From Streptomyces sp. NRRL WC-3549 (GTDB lineage: Bacteria; Actinomycetota; Actinomycetes; Streptomycetales; Streptomycetaceae): a DNA stretch of 8,091 nucleotides. The notes beneath the pieces were generated by a model. That model did not search any database. It saw nothing but the letters and a program-made list of their open reading frames with translations, and was not told the origin of the DNA. The stretch is from positions 134,430 to 142,520 of the forward strand of contig NZ_KL585423.1 of NCBI RefSeq assembly GCF_000721935.1. The letters run 5' to 3'. This document shows positions 5,394 through 8,091 of this stretch, one piece after another. Positions within the stretch are counted from its first letter, which is position 1; the number at the start of each line of letters is the position of its first letter. Both the position numbers and the translations under genes were made by a program.

Positions 5394-7887
5394 CCAGGGC
5401 CTCCAGCCCGAGGGCGTACTCGCGCAGGGCCAGGGACCGCTTGTGGCCCAGGAACCGGGAACGCAGCCGCTCCAGGTTCTCCGGCCGGGTGTACTCCGGG
5501 CCGTAGACGATCCGCAGGTACTCCCGGCCGCGCACCTTGACACCGGGCTGGACGAGCCGCCCCTTGGCGTCCCGTACGAGGGCGCCGAGCGGCTTGACGA
5601 CCATGCCCTCGCCGCCGCGTCCCGTCATCTCCAGCCACCAGTCCGTGCCGGAGCGCACGGATGCCTCGTCACCCGTGTCGACCACGAGGCGCCGGGTGCC
5701 CTGGAGCAGCCCGGTCGGGTCGTGCTCGACGAGGCGGTCCACCCAGGCCAGCTGCTCGTCGTGCGGCACCGCGGCCAGCGAGCGCCCCTGCACGGCGAGG
5801 ATCTGGAACGGCGCGATCCGGACCCCGTCGATCCCTTCGGTGCTCCAGCAGTATCGGCGGTAGGCCTCGGTGAAGGCCGCCGCGTCCTCGGCCCGCTGCC
5901 GCGCCGCCAGGCCGCCGACGTCCACGCCCCGCGCCGCCGCCGCGGCCAGGGCCGCCTCCGCCACGGGCAGGACCGCGCCGGACGCGGCGCCCACGGCCGC
6001 GTACTGCGAGCGCAGGAGCCCGCCCGCCTTGAGGGACCAGGGCATCAGCTCGGCGTCCAGCAGCACCCAGTCGGTGTCCCACTCCTCCCAGAGTCCGGCG
6101 GCGGACACCGCGGCGCGGAGGCGGTCGAGGACCGTGCCGGTGAGGGCGCCGTCGTCCAGGAACGGCCGTCCGGTGCGGGTGTACAGCGCGCCGGCGGGTT
6201 CTTCCGCCCCGCCGGCAGGGCGGGAGGTGCCCCCGGTACCGAAACGCGCACGGGCGGCGTCCGCGTCGCGGCAGACCAGGGCCACCGCGCGTGAGCCCAT
6301 GTGCTTCTCCTCGCACACGACCCGGGTGACGCCGTCGGCCCGGTACTGCGCGAAGGCCTCCGCCGGGTGTTCCAGATACCCCTCCTCCCGGGAGGTGGCG
6401 GTCGGGGCCATGGTCGGCGGGAGATAGGCCAGCAGCCTGGGGTCGACGGCGAACCGGCTCATCACCTCCAGCGCCGCCGCCGCGTTCTCCTCGCGCACCG
6501 CGACACGGCCCATGTGGCGGGTCTCCACGACCCGGCGGCCCTGCACGTCGGCGAGGTCCAGCGGCCGGCCCTCCCGGCCCCCGGGCGCCTCGGTGGTCAG
6601 CGGCTTCACCGGCTCGTACCAGACCCGCTCGGCCGGTACGTCGACGATCTCGCGCTCCGGCCAGCGCAGCGCGGTCATCCTGCCGCCGAAGACCGCACCG
6701 GTGTCCAGGCACAGGGTGTTGTTGAGCCAGGCCGCGGTGGGCGTGGGCGTGTGCCCGTAGACCACGGCGGCGCGGCCCCGGTACTCCTCGGCCCACGGGT
6801 AGCGCACGGGCAGGCCGAACTCGTCGGTCTCCCCGGTCGTGTCCCCGTACAGCGCGTGCGAACGGACCCGGCCCGACGTGCGGCCGTGGTACTTCTCGGG
6901 CAGCCCGGCATGGCAGACGACCAGCTTGCCCTCGTCCAGGACGTAGTGGCTGACCAGCCCGTCGATGAACTCCGCGACCTCCGCGCGGAACTCGGGGTGC
7001 TCGGCGTCCTCCCGCTCCAGCTGCTCGACGGTCTCGGCCAGTCCGTGGGTGTGCTGGACCTTGCGTCCCTTGAGGTAACGGCCCAGCTTGTTCTCGTGGT
7101 TGCCGGGAACGCACAGGGCGTTGCCCGAGGCGACCATGGACATGACGCGGCGCAGCACCCCGGGGCTGTCGGGGCCCCGGTCGACGAGGTCGCCGACGAA
7201 CACGGCGGTACGCCCCTCGGGGTGCGCGCCGTCGACGTAACCGAGCTCGGCGAGCAGGGTCTCCAGCTCGGAGCTGCAGCCGTGGACGTCACCGACGATG
7301 TCGAAGGGGCCGGTGAGGTGGCGGAGGTCGTTGTAGCGGCGCTCCAGGACGATCTCCGCGGCGGCGACCTCCTCCTCACCGCGCAGGACGTGCACCTTGC
7401 GGAAGCCCTCGCGTTCCAGTCCGCGCAGGGAGCGGTGCAGTTCGCGCCGGTGGCGCCGGACGACGTGGCGGGGCATCCCCGCCCGCTCGGGACGCCGCGC
7501 GTTGCGCGCGAGGCAGACCTCCTCCGGCACGTCCAGCACGATCGCGATGGGCAGGACGTCGTACTCCCTGGCCAGTCGCACGAGCTGCTTGCGGCTCTCG
7601 GACTGGACGTTGGTGGCGTCGACGACGGTGAGCCGGCCGGCGGCCAGGCGCTTGCCGGCGATGTGGTGCAGGACGTCGAAGGCGTCGGCGCCGGCGCTCT
7701 GGTCGTTCTCGTCGTCGGCGACCAGGCCCCGGCAGAAGTCCGAGGAGATGACCTCGGTGGGCTTGAAGTGGGTGCGAGCGAAAGTGGACTTGCCCGATCC
7801 GGTGGCGCCGATGAGCACGACGAGGGACAGGTCGGTCACCGGGAGCCTGCGTGGGGTGGTGCCCGTCGTGCGAGCGGTTCCGGTCAT
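5392..7887 (-). CDS. pnkp: Bacterial polynucleotide kinase-phosphatase-ligase (Pnkp), 3'-truncated
   Basis: A three-domain RNA end-healing and sealing enzyme, 832 residues before the adapter. The N-terminal kinase (about 20-180) has the P-loop GATGSGKST (27-35) and phosphorylates 5'-OH ends. The central metallophosphoesterase (about 194-400) has GDVHG (199-203), [10 protein letters not shown] (232-241), GNHE (262-265), CHAGLP (325-330) and YGHTP (377-381) and removes 2',3'-cyclic or 3' phosphates. The C-terminal adenylyltransferase/ligase has motif I KHMGSR with Lys528 as the expected AMP acceptor, LLDAELMPW (609-617), EGMVVKP (760-766) and [10 protein letters not shown] (784-793). The ATG at 7887 overlaps the hen1 stop (ATGA) and has AAGGAGG ten bases upstream. 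The protein stops in sense at GLEALE; relatives run some tens of residues further, so the C-terminus is lost at the adapter. Codons after that (MCIRDR...) are adapter and foreign sequence. It is expected to act in complex with Hen1. Confidence 0.95.
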
Positions 7888-8068
7888 GCGGCCTTCGCCT
7901 CCTTCGTCTTCCCGTGCGCATCGCCGTGCGCCTTCTCGTGCGTCTCCTGGCGCGCCTTCCCGTGTGCCGTCTCGCTGTCCGGCGCGGTCCTCGTGAACAC
8001 GGCCATCTGCGTGGGCGGCCCCACCTCGGGGTCGTCCGGGCCGACCGGGACGAACTCCACCCCGTATC
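7884..8068 (-). CDS. hen1: Hen1, 3'-terminal RNA ribose 2'-O-methyltransferase, C-terminal fragment
   Basis: The last 60 codons and the TGA stop remain; the 5' part is cut off by the adapter at 8069-8087. The fragment begins YGVEFVPVGPDDPEVGPPTQ and continues MAVF, which matches the end of the methyltransferase domain of actinomycete Hen1, where this segment closes the fold. Catalytic residues lie upstream and are not in the window. A hydrophilic tail rich in His, Lys, Glu and Gly follows (about the last 30 residues), with repeated HGK/HEK/HGD units. Full Hen1 methylates the 2'-OH at the 3' end of a cleaved RNA before Pnkp seals it, so that the repaired RNA resists a second cut; its N-terminal domain activates the Pnkp ligase. 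The frame is too short and partial to be obvious alone; the ATGA overlap with pnkp supports the call. Confidence 0.85.
7898..7904 (-). promoter_or_regulatory. Ribosome binding site of pnkp inside the hen1 3' end
   Basis: AAGGAGG, a full anti-16S core, sits ten bases ahead of the pnkp ATG within the last hen1 codons. With the ATGA stop/start overlap it favours translational coupling and decides the start at 7887 over the in-frame GTG at codon 17. Confidence 0.75.
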
Positions 8069-8087
8069 CTGTCTCTTATACACATCT
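8069..8087. other. Second Nextera/Tn5 mosaic-end adapter copy at the window end
   Basis: An exact 19-base copy of the sequence at 5375-5393, in the same orientation, followed only by CTGA (8088-8091). The four trailing bases differ by one from the CCGA that begins the Nextera read-2 adapter after the mosaic end. It cuts the hen1 reading frame, so this is adapter read-through at a contig end and not genomic sequence. Confidence 0.96.
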
Positions 8088-8091
8088 CTGA

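Noticed and set aside
4052..5638. A 528-residue arginine deiminase with an N-terminal extension
   Set aside because: The extension passes through the adapter into antisense-frame pnkp sequence. The family start [10 protein letters not shown] at 5284 has its own ribosome binding site.
5314..8085. A single 923-residue protein from one adapter to beyond the other
   Set aside because: Its first 66 residues read hen1 in the wrong frame, starting in the adapter, and its last residues are adapter plus sequence upstream of arginine deiminase. Only 5392-7887 is pnkp.
5375..8087. A composite transposon bounded by two Tn5-like ends carrying pnkp
   Set aside because: The 19-mer is the engineered mosaic end, not the natural IS50 outer or inner end. 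The two copies are direct rather than inverted, no transposase gene is present, there is no nine-base target duplication, and the outer copy lies at the sequence end. Adapter contamination explains all of this.
6301..8091. Long + strand open frame opposite pnkp (596 residues)
   Set aside because: It mirrors a well-supported gene, has the composition typical of antisense frames in GC-rich DNA, shows no recognisable domain, and ends in adapter sequence. The same applies to the + strand frames opposite the carbamoyltransferase and deiminase.

Overview
The window looks like high-GC actinomycete DNA, most probably Streptomyces. The third codon positions are strongly G/C, translation starts include GTG, and the protein set (single-domain anti-sigma-type ATPase, arginine deiminase pathway genes, Hen1/Pnkp RNA repair pair) fits that genus. 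The genus call is inference from gene content and wording, not from a marker gene.

The window is probably not one contiguous piece of genome. A perfect 19-base Nextera/Tn5 mosaic-end sequence lies at 5375-5393, and a second copy in the same orientation lies at 8069-8087, four bases from the end. The simplest reading is that 1-5374 and 5394-8068 are two unrelated contigs, each ending on its right in adapter read-through, which an assembler joined. Gene order across 5375-5393 should not be interpreted.

Left block (1-5374). Bases 1-599 hold a decayed or frameshifted GNAT acetyltransferase on the + strand, already open at the window edge. Bases 600-791 hold no gene but carry inverted repeats. 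A small + strand histidine-kinase-like ATPase (792-1253) follows. Its 3' end overlaps by 50 bases the 3' end of a convergent - strand set transcribed from right to left: arginine deiminase (5284 to 4052), ornithine carbamoyltransferase (3863 to 2844) and a 12-helix APC/CAT amino acid permease (2685 to 1204). These three form an arginine catabolic module: arginine to citrulline plus ammonia, then citrulline to ornithine plus carbamoyl phosphate, with transport by the permease. No carbamate kinase gene is present. The 158- and 188-base gaps between the three genes hold palindromes, hairpins and a possible promoter, which suggests separate control points rather than one tight operon.

Right block (5394-8068). 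This holds the - strand bacterial RNA repair pair. The last 60 codons of hen1 (3'-terminal RNA ribose 2'-O-methyltransferase) overlap by ATGA the start of pnkp (kinase, phosphatase and ligase in one chain). Pnkp keeps 831-832 residues with the motifs of all three domains, but its C-terminal end is cut off at the adapter. Together the two proteins would repair ribotoxin-cleaved RNA and mark the repaired site with a 2'-O-methyl group.

No tRNA, rRNA, CRISPR array, insertion sequence or replication origin was recognised.
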